Below are positions 8,048 to 18,300 of a stretch of 64,000 bases of DNA, piece by piece; position 1 is the first letter of the stretch; the number at the start of each line of letters is the position of its first letter. Origin of the DNA: Cohnella sp. SGD-V74. Its GTDB lineage: Bacteria > Bacillota > Bacilli > Paenibacillales > Paenibacillaceae. The notes under the pieces were generated by a model, which saw only the letters and a program-made list of their open reading frames with translations, had not been told where the DNA came from and did no database searches. The DNA lies in the NCBI RefSeq assembly GCF_003001675.1, contig NZ_PVYW01000002.1, forward strand, positions 186,001-250,000. The letters run 5' to 3'. The translations under genes were made by a program, and so were the position numbers.

Positions 8048-11000
8048 TTATTGCTGCGTCAAACGAACGTCATCGATATGCAGAGTCGTCCCGCCGGGAG
8101 AGTCGACATAGAAGCCGACGTCGACGACTCCGGAAGTGACATAGATGTTATCGATGCGGATCGTCTTCCACACGCCGTCGTTCGAAATGTTGTAATACTG
8201 CACGCTGCCTCCGTAATTGGAAATTTCGGCGCGCGCCGTCGTCGGAGCGGTATTGCTCAGCCGCACTCGCGCTTCGAATCTGTAGTTCGCGTTGTTGACG
8301 GGGACGGATACCTCTTGATGAATGCTTTGCTTGTATGCCCCGGGAGCGTAGAAATACGCTCGCTGCCATCCGGTCGAAGGCGCTTCCGGCGGATTCGTTC
8401 CTTTGCCGCTGTCAATGCCGTAGGCAAGCGCCTGCCCTCCGGGATGCCACTCGGTCCAGTTGCTGTTGAACGCCGTATTGCGCTCGAATCCGGGATTGTC
8501 CAGCAGATTCGTCTCCGAAGCTGCCGGAACGACAGCCGTCGGCGAGACCAGAATGCGGTCCAGATTGACGCCGCCCGTATCTCCCGTATCGTACTTGACC
8601 GCTACGATGTTCGTACCCGCGTTCAGGCTGACCGTCTCCGTCTTGTCCTGCCAGACGTTCCAATTCACGGCCGGGCTGGACAAGCTGAGCTGGCTATCTT
8701 TCACGCCGTTGGCGAATAGGCTGACCGTCTTCGCCGAGCCCGAGCCGTTGGCATACCTTAACGCGATCTCGTAGCTGCCGGCGCTCGGAGCTTCCACCTG
8801 GAATTCGGCGGCAGCGCCCGGCGAGCCGAAGCCGTCCACGAATGCCGAGCCCGAATAGAACCAGTGGTCCTCGTTCGTGGAGGCGCCGCCGGACAGCTTG
8901 GCGTTCTCGGCTTCGTACTTGGCCTGGATCGGATCGAAAGGCACCTCGATATAGTCCAGGTTCACATTGCCGGTATCCCCGCTGTCGGCATCGTACTTGT
9001 ACGTAATCGCGTTGCGGCCTGCCATGAGCGGCAGCGTCTCCGTCTGCGTCGCCCACGTATCCCAATTCGCCAGATGACCGAGCGACGTCGTCTTCACGCG
9101 CGCTCCGTTGACGAAAACGCTGATCGTCTTGGCCGCTCCGGTGGCATTCGCATAGCGGAGCGCCACCTCGTAATCCCCTCCGGCGCGTACGTCCGCATAG
9201 AAGGTTGCCGCCGCTCCCGAGTTGTCCAATCCGTCTACGAAGCCGCTTCCGGCATAACCCGAGTGGTTCGTATTCACGCCAGCCATCGTCGCCGTCGTAT
9301 CCCCGGACAGCGACGCTTCCTCGGCCTCGTATGCGTAAGCGGTCGACGCGACGCTTCCGTTGCCGGAGACGACGATGTTCTTGGCCGAACCCGCTCCCGC
9401 GGCCACCTTGACGTAGGTGACGAGGCCGTAGACGTCTCTGCCCGTGCTCCAGCCTTCCCCTCCGGCCGCTTTCAATGCGTTCAAATCGGCGTAGGAGGCG
9501 AGCGCGCTGCCGTTCAGCGTCGCGCTTGTGCCGGCTTTGCCATGGAGCTTCACCAGATAGTAATCGACGTCCGGCACATACGTTCCGGATTTCGCTCCGA
9601 CGGAGAACGAGTACCCGCTTCCGCCGTTGTCTTGAGCAGTCAGCGTCTGCTCGAAGGTCGCTCCGCCTTCGTAATCGTACGTCGTGCCGTCATCTTCATA
9701 ATAAGCGAAGCTCGTCGCCGTCGCGGACGGGAAAACGTCGACGTTCACCGTATCGACGGCCCGTTGACCGACGTAATCCTGCGCTTGCTGCGACGGGATG
9801 ATGGCCCCCTGCTTGATAAATACCGGGATGTCCGTCCAACTCTCGGAGTTCAGCGGGTAGTGGATCGTCTGCCCTCCCGCGTAGGTGACACCACGGAAGT
9901 AGTCGGTCCAAGTCCCCGCCGGCAAATAAATCGCCTTGCTCTTCTGCTGCTTGTCGACGACCGGAGCGGCCATGAGCCAGTCTCCGAACATCCAGGCGTC
10001 TGTCCGGTTGGCGACGTTGGCATCCGCCGGGTAATCGAACGCAAGCGGCCGGACCAGCCCGACTCCGTCCTCGTACGACTTCCGCTCATAGGCGTACAGG
10101 TAGGGCAGGAGAGAGTAGCGGAATTGAATGGCGCTCTTGCTGACTTCCTCCGCCGTCGATCCGTAATACCAAGGCTGGCGCTGTTGATTGTAGTTGCCGT
10201 GCACCCGGAACACCGGAGTCATCGCTGCGAACTGCAGCCATCTGGCGTACAGCTCCGGCGTCGGATTGCCGATCGTGCCGTTCTCTTGGTTAAAGCCGCC
10301 GGCATCCATTCCCCACTTGGCCTGCCCCAGGTTGACCGAAGACAGCATGACAGCGCGCTGCTCCTTCATTCCCGAAGCCCAAGGGACGTGCTCGCCCTTC
10401 TGAAACTGAATGCCGATGTCTCCCGACCACAGCGTCGTCGCGTAACGCTGGGCTCCCGGATAATACGTGCGCGCCGTCTGCCATACCCGGAGCGCGTCGT
10501 CGGTGTACGCCCGCTGGCCTTCGTAGAAAGCCTGCGACCAATGGCCGGTCATGAAATTCCCGAACCAATATTGCGCCATGCCCGAGGAGACTTTGTCCGT
10601 CTCGTCGTTCCACCATCCGACGATGCCTTTGTTGAACGCGTCTTCGGAGTTCTGCCATAGCCACGTTCGGGCGTTCGGATTGTAAGGATCGACGCTGCGG
10701 ACGGTAACGGGAATAAAATAGTCCGTATACTCGGAATGCCCTGGATACCAATAGCCGCCCGCTTGCGCGTCGTCGTATTGATCCGTCCGGTTGTTGCCGA
10801 AGTCCAACGTGACGACGCGCGGCTTCGTAATGCCGATCAGCTTGATTCCTTTGGCGTCCATGTCGCTCTTGAGCGAATTCGTGGACGCGTCGGGGAAATT
10901 CGCCGTATTCCACTTAAACTCCCCGTAATGATCCTCGCCGTACTTTTTCCAATCGTAATCCAGCGCATAACCGTCGATCGGGATATTTTTCGCCCGGTAG

Positions 11001-11896
11001 AGCTCGACCGCCTCCTCCAGCTCGTCCTGATCGATGCCCCACTCGAAATTGCTGAATCCGAGCGACCACTTCGGCATGAGCGGAGCCGCTCCGCTAATCT
11101 TCGAATATGCGCCCATGATCTGATAAGGATCGCCCAGCATGATATAGTACTCCACGTTCGATTTCGAGTAGCGTCGTCCTTCCGTAGGCGTCCCCCCGTA
11201 GTAGAACTCCAATTGTCCCGTAGTCGAGTTCGTATACGGATAACCGCCGTCGCTGTCGACCAGAACGCCGTAGCCGGCCGTCGACCAGATGAACGGACCT
11301 CCCGCGTCGCCCTGCTCCCCGGCATGCGCGGCATGATCGCTGTCGTTCCGCAAAATGTCGCCCTCGCCGTCGAAGGCGTTATAGCTGCGGATTCCGTACA
11401 GGTTGTGCCCCGTCGAGTGCTGGAACCTTACCCCGTCGTAGAAGACGCCGCCGCCGGACGGCTCCCATAGCAGCGTCGTCCCGTCGGCTTTCTTGACCGT
11501 CATCCTTGCCGGAGTTTTGGCGATCTCGATTCTCATCTCGGAGGTCGTGATCAGAATCGGATCTCCAGACGTATTAATCGTCGCCCCTACCGCGCTCCAT
11601 GTGCGGTTCGGATCGATCATCGGCGTGCTGGCGCTTGAAGCGACGCCGTTCGGCCGATAATTCACCTTCAGAATGTTGAGGTCCGCCGCCAAAATTTCCA
11701 GAATGTCGTCGTTCGGCTCGGCGCCGTTGTCAATGGTCAGCGTGAGCGCGTCTCCCGTTACGGACGCGCCGATCACATTGCCCAGAGCGCTAACGTACGC
11801 ACTCGTCTTCGCCGGCGGATAGATCGACAAGGTCGACAAAACCAGGCTGAACATCAGCGCGACGAGAAAAGCACTCCTACACTTCTTTCCGATCAT
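8048..11896 (-). CDS. ctsZ: 6-alpha-glucosyltransferase of cycloalternan synthesis (GH31, secreted, multimodular)
   Basis: This 1282-residue precursor has a signal peptide of about 33 residues (…PPAKTSA). Order: GH31 N-terminal beta-domain (about 40-265); catalytic barrel (about 270-620) with candidate nucleophile Asp431 (GIVGWWNDETD) and acid/base Asp493 (TTLWSGDIG); C-terminal beta-domains; two CBM35-like modules (about 854-987 and 992-1118, each with YEAE…GFVDGF); and a distinct carbohydrate-binding-like domain (about 1128-1282, NLLDNPGFE). Known fact: Bacillus (Sporosarcina) globisporus C11 CtsZ is 1284 residues, GH31, encoded directly after ctsY. It makes alpha-1,6-glucosyl-capped maltooligosaccharides outside the cell, the substrate for CtsY. 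GGAGAGG lies upstream of the ATG; 76 nt separate it from ctsY. Confidence 0.88.
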   Translation of the reverse strand: MIGKKCRSAFLVALMFSLVLSTLSIYPPAKTSAYVSALGNVIGASVTGDALTLTIDNGAEPNDDILEILAADLNILKVNYRPNGVASSASTPMIDPNRTWSAVGATINTSGDPILITTSEMRIEIAKTPARMTVKKADGTTLLWEPSGGGVFYDGVRFQHSTGHNLYGIRSYNAFDGEGDILRNDSDHAAHAGEQGDAGGPFIWSTAGYGVLVDSDGGYPYTNSTTGQLEFYYGGTPTEGRRYSKSNVEYYIMLGDPYQIMGAYSKISGAAPLMPKWSLGFSNFEWGIDQDELEEAVELYRAKNIPIDGYALDYDWKKYGEDHYGEFKWNTANFPDASTNSLKSDMDAKGIKLIGITKPRVVTLDFGNNRTDQYDDAQAGGYWYPGHSEYTDYFIPVTVRSVDPYNPNARTWLWQNSEDAFNKGIVGWWNDETDKVSSGMAQYWFGNFMTGHWSQAFYEGQRAYTDDALRVWQTARTYYPGAQRYATTLWSGDIGIQFQKGEHVPWASGMKEQRAVMLSSVNLGQAKWGMDAGGFNQENGTIGNPTPELYARWLQFAAMTPVFRVHGNYNQQRQPWYYGSTAEEVSKSAIQFRYSLLPYLYAYERKSYEDGVGLVRPLAFDYPADANVANRTDAWMFGDWLMAAPVVDKQQKSKAIYLPAGTWTDYFRGVTYAGGQTIHYPLNSESWTDIPVFIKQGAIIPSQQAQDYVGQRAVDTVNVDVFPSATATSFAYYEDDGTTYDYEGGATFEQTLTAQDNGGSGYSFSVGAKSGTYVPDVDYYLVKLHGKAGTSATLNGSALASYADLNALKAAGGEGWSTGRDVYGLVTYVKVAAGAGSAKNIVVSGNGSVASTAYAYEAEEASLSGDTTATMAGVNTNHSGYAGSGFVDGLDNSGAAATFYADVRAGGDYEVALRYANATGAAKTISVFVNGARVKTTSLGHLANWDTWATQTETLPLMAGRNAITYKYDADSGDTGNVNLDYIEVPFDPIQAKYEAENAKLSGGASTNEDHWFYSGSAFVDGFGSPGAAAEFQVEAPSAGSYEIALRYANGSGSAKTVSLFANGVKDSQLSLSSPAVNWNVWQDKTETVSLNAGTNIVAVKYDTGDTGGVNLDRILVSPTAVVPAASETNLLDNPGFERNTAFNSNWTEWHPGGQALAYGIDSGKGTNPPEAPSTGWQRAYFYAPGAYKQSIHQEVSVPVNNANYRFEARVRLSNTAPTTARAEISNYGGSVQYYNISNDGVWKTIRIDNIYVTSGVVDVGFYVDSPGGTTLHIDDVRLTQQ

Positions 11897-11972
11897 AAGA
11901 ACATACCCACCTCTCCTATTGGATGAACTCTCGCCATTCGGATCGTGACGCGGGCTTCCTTATTCCTGTTCC

Positions 11973-14900
11973 CTATTCCTTGATCGTAATGTTGTCCAGA
12001 TTGATGCCCAGCGAATTGCCGTGGTCGTACTGCAGCCATATCTCGTTATGCCCGGCATTCAGAGAGAGGGTCGCCGTCGCCGTTCCCCAAGTATCCCAGT
12101 TCGCCGTCGCAGGCATCGAGAGCGTCTGAATGTTCGCACCGTTCACGTAGATTTGCCTGGAGGCCGTGCCGGCCGCGGAGCTGTATCTGAAGTCGACATC
12201 ATAGGAGCCTGCCGCATCCACGTACACATCGAACAGTACCGCATCCCCTGTGCTGGCGAATCCGTCTACGAATCCGGTTCCGATATAGCCCGTATGGTTC
12301 GTATTCGTAGATACGTTTACCTGCGTCGCGTATTCGGCCTCATACTCCGATTTGTGAACGCCGTTCAGAACGACAGTGCGAGTGGAGCCGCCGGAAGCGA
12401 CTTTCACGTAAACAAATTTCTCCGCTGCGCTGTAATACCAGCCTTGCGAGTTGGCATTCAGCGCGCCTAAGCTGCCGTACTCGGTAAGCCCGGACCCTCC
12501 GACCGTGACGGAAGACGGCTTCGTCGTGTACACCTGCAACGTGCTCGCCGTACTGATCGCCGGCAGCGTTACGGTGACCCGATTCAAGTCGTACTCCTCG
12601 TCCGAGAAGATCGTCTTGACGGAGCCGCCGATATCGTCGTTCCAGTCATAGGACGTGCTGCCGGCCGGATAGACCCGGAACGTCAAGTTCGTATAGCTGG
12701 TCAGACTGTTGCCGATTGTGCCTCCCAGCGCATAGTTCGCGTTCAGGTTCATTGGGATGATCGCGCCGGATTTCACGAACACCGGGATGCTGTCGACGTC
12801 CGCGTAATAGGAGATTTCCCGTTCGCCCGGTCTTGCGGCACCGTAGAAGAAGTCGATCCATTCTCCCTCCGGAAGATAAATATCCTTGTTCGTGACGCCT
12901 TGATCCACGATCGGCGCTACGAGCAGGTTATCCCCGAACAAATACTGATACTGATAATCCGGATCGTAAGAGTTCGCATCGTCCGGATATTCGAGGAACA
13001 TCGCTCTCATGAGCGGCACGCCGGTGGCGCTCGTCTTCGTCGCTTCGCTGTAGATATAAGGAAGCAGGTTCATCCGGATGTTCATATACTTGGCGAAGTG
13101 ACTGATGACCGTGCCGTCGCCGCTTCGCGTCTGCACGTTCCACGGCGTTCTCTCCTCGTTGACCGGCGGATTGGATTTCTCCGAGTGAATCTGGACGACC
13201 GGCGCGAATACGGCCATTTCCACCGAACGCTTGTACAGCTCCGAGGAAGGGAATGTTCCCGTAAAGCCGCCGAGATCCCAGCTCCAATAAGGGACGCCGG
13301 ACATATTCGCGGTCAAGCCCGCCAGAATCGACTGCTTGATCGTGCCGAAGGTCGACTCCTGATCGCCCGCCCAGAATGCCGGATACGCGCCGACGCCCGT
13401 CGTGCCGGCCCGGCTGAACGAGATCGTCTCCCCGCGCTTGGACTTGGCGTAGTCATAATAAGCGCCGATATACAGATTCGGATACAGATTCCGCATCTCG
13501 TCGCCTTTCTTGCCATTGGAGAACGTCGTATTTTTGCCCCATACCAGCTCTCCGCCGTCCGTCTTGAAGCCGTCAATGCCGATGTCGTCGAACAGGTAGG
13601 AGCGCTTCGACATCCACCAATTGACCGCCGCGGAGTTCGTGAAGTCCAGAATCGGGCTGCTGCCGAACCAACCGTCCGGGGTTTTGTAGGCTCCGCCGAA
13701 TCCGTCTCCTACCGCATAGCCTTGGGAGATCATGTAGGCCTCATCGTTATCCTTCTGCGCATACGGAGAGCCCGTATGCTTGATCGCCGGCGTCTGCCAG
13801 AGCAGCACCTTCAGCCCGGCGGCATGAATGTCGTCGACCATCCCTTCCGGGTCCGGCCACTTGGTGCCGTAGGTGAAATCGCTCGAGGAGAAAGCGTCGC
13901 TGCCGGCCTTCGGCGTGTAGGTGGAATCGTTCCAGATATAGAACGTCTCCTCGTCGCTCCACTGCTCCAGCACGAGAGTCGTCGCCGGAATGTTGTACGC
14001 GCTCAGATTGCTCAGCACGCCGTCGATTTCCGATTGACGGTCCCATTCGTTGGCGGACAGCCACAATCCGAAGCCCCATTTCGGCATCAGCGTCGGCTTG
14101 GCCGTCGTATCGGTATAATTGTCGATAACGTCCTTCAGGTCGTCACCGGAATAAAAATAATAATCGAGCATCGAGTTCGCGCTTCCACCCGTATCTACGG
14201 TGAATCCGTACATATCGGAGCGAACCGTCGCCATCTTGAACTTGGAGTAGTAGGTGCTGTTGGCGAGAATGCCGTAGCCTCTGGAGCTGATAAAGAAGGG
14301 GATCGCGAGGTAGGTTCTTTCGTTCTGGTTGAGGTATTGGTTGTAGATGTAGGTCTCGATGTCCTCTCCCCGCTTGTCGAAGTTGTCGTACCGTTCGCCA
14401 AAGCCGAAAAACTTCTCATCGGATGGGGAGTAGAAATTGTCCTCGACCTTGTCGATAATGGCGGTGCCGTCCGTCAGCCACGCCATATTCCGGTTAATCG
14501 CGCTGTCGTACTGCCTCGTGATGAGCGTCGTCCCGTCCTCCTCGTACACGCTGAGCTTGAAGGGAGACTTGTCCACTCTCAGCACGAGCTCGGACGTCGC
14601 GACCGTATAATACGCGCCGTGATCCGTCAGCGTATAATTGGTCAGCCCGGAATCGAAGCTGCCGGCGCCCGTTGGGGACAGCTGCACCCGGAACACGTCG
14701 TCCGCGGCGAACGAGATGTTCAGCTTGGGCGACAACGTTCCCGTATCCGGCACCGCGTCGAACACGACGCGGTCGGAGTTGTCCGTATAGCCGCTCACGC
14801 CGGCTACCGACTCCCAGCCCGTAACGGTGAACTCGAATGGCCCTACCGTCTTCTGATTCGTGCCGTATTGGTCGGCGCGAACCGTATAATTAATGACATC

Positions 14901-15254
14901 GCCTTTCGCGAAGCTGCCGAGCGCGACTTCCCAATACGTATCTCCGCCGCTGTTGTACTGCCATGATCCGTTAATGACGGATTGGGGCACGCCGTTCTTC
15001 GTCCACGTGACCCAGACGGCTTGTCCGGGTTCGATCGGCCAAGTCTTAAGCTTGATATACACGTTCTCTCCCGCGACCGGGTCCTGCGGATAACGCTCCG
15101 TCACTTCCGCGACGTAACGGTCCTCCAGTCCGTACGGGCTGTGCCATACTCCATCGATCGCGAACGCACTCGGAACGGAAGACAGAAACAACAGCAAAGC
15201 CATCACCGGATAAGCAAGCCGCCTTCTGATCGTCTTCAGTCTGTTCGTCATCAT
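11973..15254 (-). CDS. ctsY: 3-alpha-isomaltosyltransferase, cycloalternan-forming (GH31, secreted)
   Basis: This 1093-residue precursor is exactly the length known for CtsY of B. globisporus C11. The signal peptide is about 32 residues (VPSAFA), and the mature chain begins IDGVWHSPYG. Order: beta-domain with a TWPIEPGQAVWVTWTKNG stretch; GH31 N-domain; barrel with nucleophile Asp566 (GFKTDGGE) and acid/base Asp631 (WAGDQESTF); distal beta-domains including VYTTKPSSVTVGGS; and a C-terminal CBM35-like module (about 970-1093). The family role is to transfer isomaltosyl units between capped maltooligosaccharides and close the ring, giving the cyclic tetrasaccharide cycloalternan. It starts at ATG 15254 or the next codon, behind GGAG. 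Regulation is presumably through the LacI-type operators at the operon head. Confidence 0.9.
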   Translation of the reverse strand: MMTNRLKTIRRRLAYPVMALLLFLSSVPSAFAIDGVWHSPYGLEDRYVAEVTERYPQDPVAGENVYIKLKTWPIEPGQAVWVTWTKNGVPQSVINGSWQYNSGGDTYWEVALGSFAKGDVINYTVRADQYGTNQKTVGPFEFTVTGWESVAGVSGYTDNSDRVVFDAVPDTGTLSPKLNISFAADDVFRVQLSPTGAGSFDSGLTNYTLTDHGAYYTVATSELVLRVDKSPFKLSVYEEDGTTLITRQYDSAINRNMAWLTDGTAIIDKVEDNFYSPSDEKFFGFGERYDNFDKRGEDIETYIYNQYLNQNERTYLAIPFFISSRGYGILANSTYYSKFKMATVRSDMYGFTVDTGGSANSMLDYYFYSGDDLKDVIDNYTDTTAKPTLMPKWGFGLWLSANEWDRQSEIDGVLSNLSAYNIPATTLVLEQWSDEETFYIWNDSTYTPKAGSDAFSSSDFTYGTKWPDPEGMVDDIHAAGLKVLLWQTPAIKHTGSPYAQKDNDEAYMISQGYAVGDGFGGAYKTPDGWFGSSPILDFTNSAAVNWWMSKRSYLFDDIGIDGFKTDGGELVWGKNTTFSNGKKGDEMRNLYPNLYIGAYYDYAKSKRGETISFSRAGTTGVGAYPAFWAGDQESTFGTIKQSILAGLTANMSGVPYWSWDLGGFTGTFPSSELYKRSVEMAVFAPVVQIHSEKSNPPVNEERTPWNVQTRSGDGTVISHFAKYMNIRMNLLPYIYSEATKTSATGVPLMRAMFLEYPDDANSYDPDYQYQYLFGDNLLVAPIVDQGVTNKDIYLPEGEWIDFFYGAARPGEREISYYADVDSIPVFVKSGAIIPMNLNANYALGGTIGNSLTSYTNLTFRVYPAGSTSYDWNDDIGGSVKTIFSDEEYDLNRVTVTLPAISTASTLQVYTTKPSSVTVGGSGLTEYGSLGALNANSQGWYYSAAEKFVYVKVASGGSTRTVVLNGVHKSEYEAEYATQVNVSTNTNHTGYIGTGFVDGFASTGDAVLFDVYVDAAGSYDVDFRYSSAAGTASRQIYVNGANIQTLSMPATANWDTWGTATATLSLNAGHNEIWLQYDHGNSLGINLDNITIKE

Positions 15255-15361
15255 TCTCGCTCCTCGCTAAAATGGATTGTAAGCTGCGGGTCTATCGATT
15301 ACAGCTCTCCCAAGATGCCAAGCCCGGGCATCACCTCCCTTCGTGAACCGGCCGCGCCGGC

Positions 15362-18300
15362 TTATTGTTGGCCCAACTCTATCGTGAAAACATAGTCGCC
15401 TTGCCCCGCGCAGACGAGCGCCTCGCCCTCTCTGGCACGCCAACTCCCTGCGGATAGGTCGCCAGCCGCATCCGCGTGCCGCCAGCTTTGCCCGGCCTCC
15501 GTCACATTAACGGCTTGCCGCTCTAATCCCCGGAACAGGAGCGTTATCGGAGCCTCGCCGCCTTGCACTTCGACCCGAGCCTCTACCTCTGCGCCGCTCT
15601 TGGATACGGTCAGGTCAATGACGCAGCCCGCTTCGTCCTCGAAGCGATAGACCAGGCTGTCCGTCGCGTAGATCATCAAGGTGAGATTCGCATAGCGGTC
15701 CACCGCGTTCCCCACGTCGTCCGCCAGCTCGCGGGCAGCGCCGAGATTGAGCGGCACGACAGCGTTCTCCCTCAGATAGACCGGAATGTCCGACCAGCCG
15801 GCTTCGACCGTATCCGTCCGCGGACCGACGACGATTTCCGAATCGAACAGCGACAGCCAACGACCCTGCGGAAAATAAACCTCAGTCTCCAGGGCGCCTT
15901 CCTGCGCCACGGGAGCGACGAGCAGATTGTCTCCAAACAGATATTGCGTCGTCAGATCCGCGCATTTCTCATCGTCCGGGTAGGCGAGCAGCATCGCGCG
16001 CATCAACGGATATCCCGTGGCTGCGCTCTTTCCGGCCTGCTCCCACACGTACGGCAGCAGGTTCATCCGGATATCGGCGAACCGCTTGTACAGGGACAGA
16101 ACCTCCGGTCGTCCCGTGCGTTCCGCGATGTTCCATGGCGTGCGGTCCATGTTGAACTGTCCTTTGCTCTCGGCGTGGTACTGCATGACCGGACAGAACG
16201 CGGCCATCGCCGCCGAGCGAACGTACAGCTCCGCCGTCGGAATGTCTCCCGAGAAGCCGCCCAGATCCCAGCCCCAGAACGGGATGCCCGACATGCCGCA
16301 GCTCAGCCCGGCGACGATCGTTGCGCGGAACGCCTCGAACGTAGATTTCTCGTCGCCCGCCCAGTGCAGCGGCATCGCCTGAGCCCCCGTATACCCTGCG
16401 CGGCTGAACGTAATCGCCCCTCCGGCCACATAACGGTCCGCGAACTGCTGGAACGCGGCGATGTAGCTGTTCGGATATTCGTTGCGCATCTCCGCGCCGC
16501 TCCGCCCGTCATGGAATTGCAGGTCCGAGCCGTAGATGCACTCCCCGCCGTCCGTCTTGAAGCCGTCGATGCCGATGTCCTCCAGCAAATATTGCCGTTT
16601 GCCGAGCCACCAGGCTGCGGCGTCCGGGTTCGTGAAGTCCGGCACCAGACTCCCTCTGAACCATTCGTAATCAGGGATGCGGTATGGGCTGCCGTCCGCA
16701 TGCCGCACCTCGTACGCCTGCTCCACCATGTACCGCTCGTCCTCGTCCCGCTGGACGTGAGCGATGCCATCCATAAACTTCATCACGGGAGCCTGCCACA
16801 GCAGAACGCGGATGCCCTGCCCGTGGATTCTCTCGACCAGCTTGCGCGGATCCGGCCATCTCCCCCAAGCCGGAAAACTAAAATCATCGTATGCGAATCG
16901 TTCCGAGCCCGACTTCGTCTCATACCCCGCATCGTTGAAAATGTAAAACGACGACTCGTCGCTCCACTGCTCCAGCACCATAACCGTAGACGGAATAGCG
17001 TGCTCCGCCGTTCGCGCCAGCTGTTCGTCCACTTCCCGCTCGCTGTCCCAGTTATTGCTGGACATCCAGGGGCCGAACGCCCATTTCGGCGGCAGCTTCG
17101 GCTTGCCCGTCAATTCGGCGAACGTGCCGACGAGCTCAAGCGGCTTGCCGGCGAACAGCCAGTAATCGACGGCCTGCCGCTCCCGCCCCGCGTCCGCCTC
17201 GATCTGCATGAGATCCTCGCGAACGGTGCCGAATCGGAATACCGAATAGAGCGAGCTTTGCAGGTAGAGACCGTATCCGGCGGAGCTGTAGACGACGGGC
17301 ACCGGAATGTACGTCCGGAAGCCCTGGTCCTTATATTGGTTAAAGACGTAATTGTCCAGTTCGCAGCCGCGGAATTCCATCCGGGCGAATCTCTCTCCCA
17401 TACCGTACAACCGCTCCCCGTCCTTCAGAGCGAAGTTGAGCCGCAGCTTATAGACCGTTCCCGTCCGATCGATCAACGCTTGGAAAGGCGCTGCTTCATC
17501 CTGATCGAAGCTCGTCGATACAAGATTGCCTTGCTCATCGAACGCCTTCACGGCGAACCGACCGCCGTTCACGCTCACCTCCGCGCTTCCGACGCGGCAG
17601 CTTCCTTCCTCCTTCCACTCCTGCGCGGCGAGGTTATCCCCGTCGATCAGTTCCAGCCGGAACGACACCGCTCCGCTCGGATGATTCCTCGCCTCCAGGC
17701 AAGGCGCCGGGCCCGACTCCGTCAGCGGCTCGAAGCGAACCGCAGCACCGCCCGATTCCGTCCCCGCAATCCCCGCCGGTCTGGACAGATTCGCCCAGCG
17801 CAGCACCTCGAACGGATACCACTCCGACGCCTCCCCCGCGCCGCCCGGATTACGAACGAACCGATAGCGCACCTGCTCAACCTCTGCGAACGGCGCCAGC
17901 TCCGCTTCCCAGTACTGTTCTCCGGTCTCGTTCTCCACCGCTTGCATGTTCAGGAAGGTTGACGCGCTTGCTCCCGCGACGACTTCCAGGACGATGTCGT
18001 CTTCCGGCCGGAATGGCGCGGAAAAAGTTCGGATGACGACCTTCTGCGCAACAGTGACAAGCCGGGGATAGCGTTCGTTGTTGCCCGACTGATACGGACT
18101 TTCCCCGCCGACCGGCGCATGGATGAAGCGTATGCCCGCATCCCCCTCATTCTGAGCCTCTCCCGGGATAAAACCCGGCGATTTGATCGCAAGCTGGTCC
18201 TCGGCCCAAGCGAGGAAGGCGTTCGCTTCGCCTTCGGACAGCGCCGCCGCCCGGTCGCGCAGCGTGCGGGCGCGGCCGATCGCCCCGACTTCACCGTAGT

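Noticed and set aside
7778..8111. Small plus-strand gene between the esterase remnant and ctsZ
   Set aside because: No ribosome site, no motif, and it would run into ctsZ antisense; left as unassigned intergenic sequence.
8864..10660. Long plus-strand open frame antisense to ctsZ
   Set aside because: It is Arg-rich with no family features and is explained by the GC-biased third positions of the real gene on the other strand. The same applies to frames opposite ctsY, the cytoplasmic GH31, araB, the ThDP enzyme and GH43.
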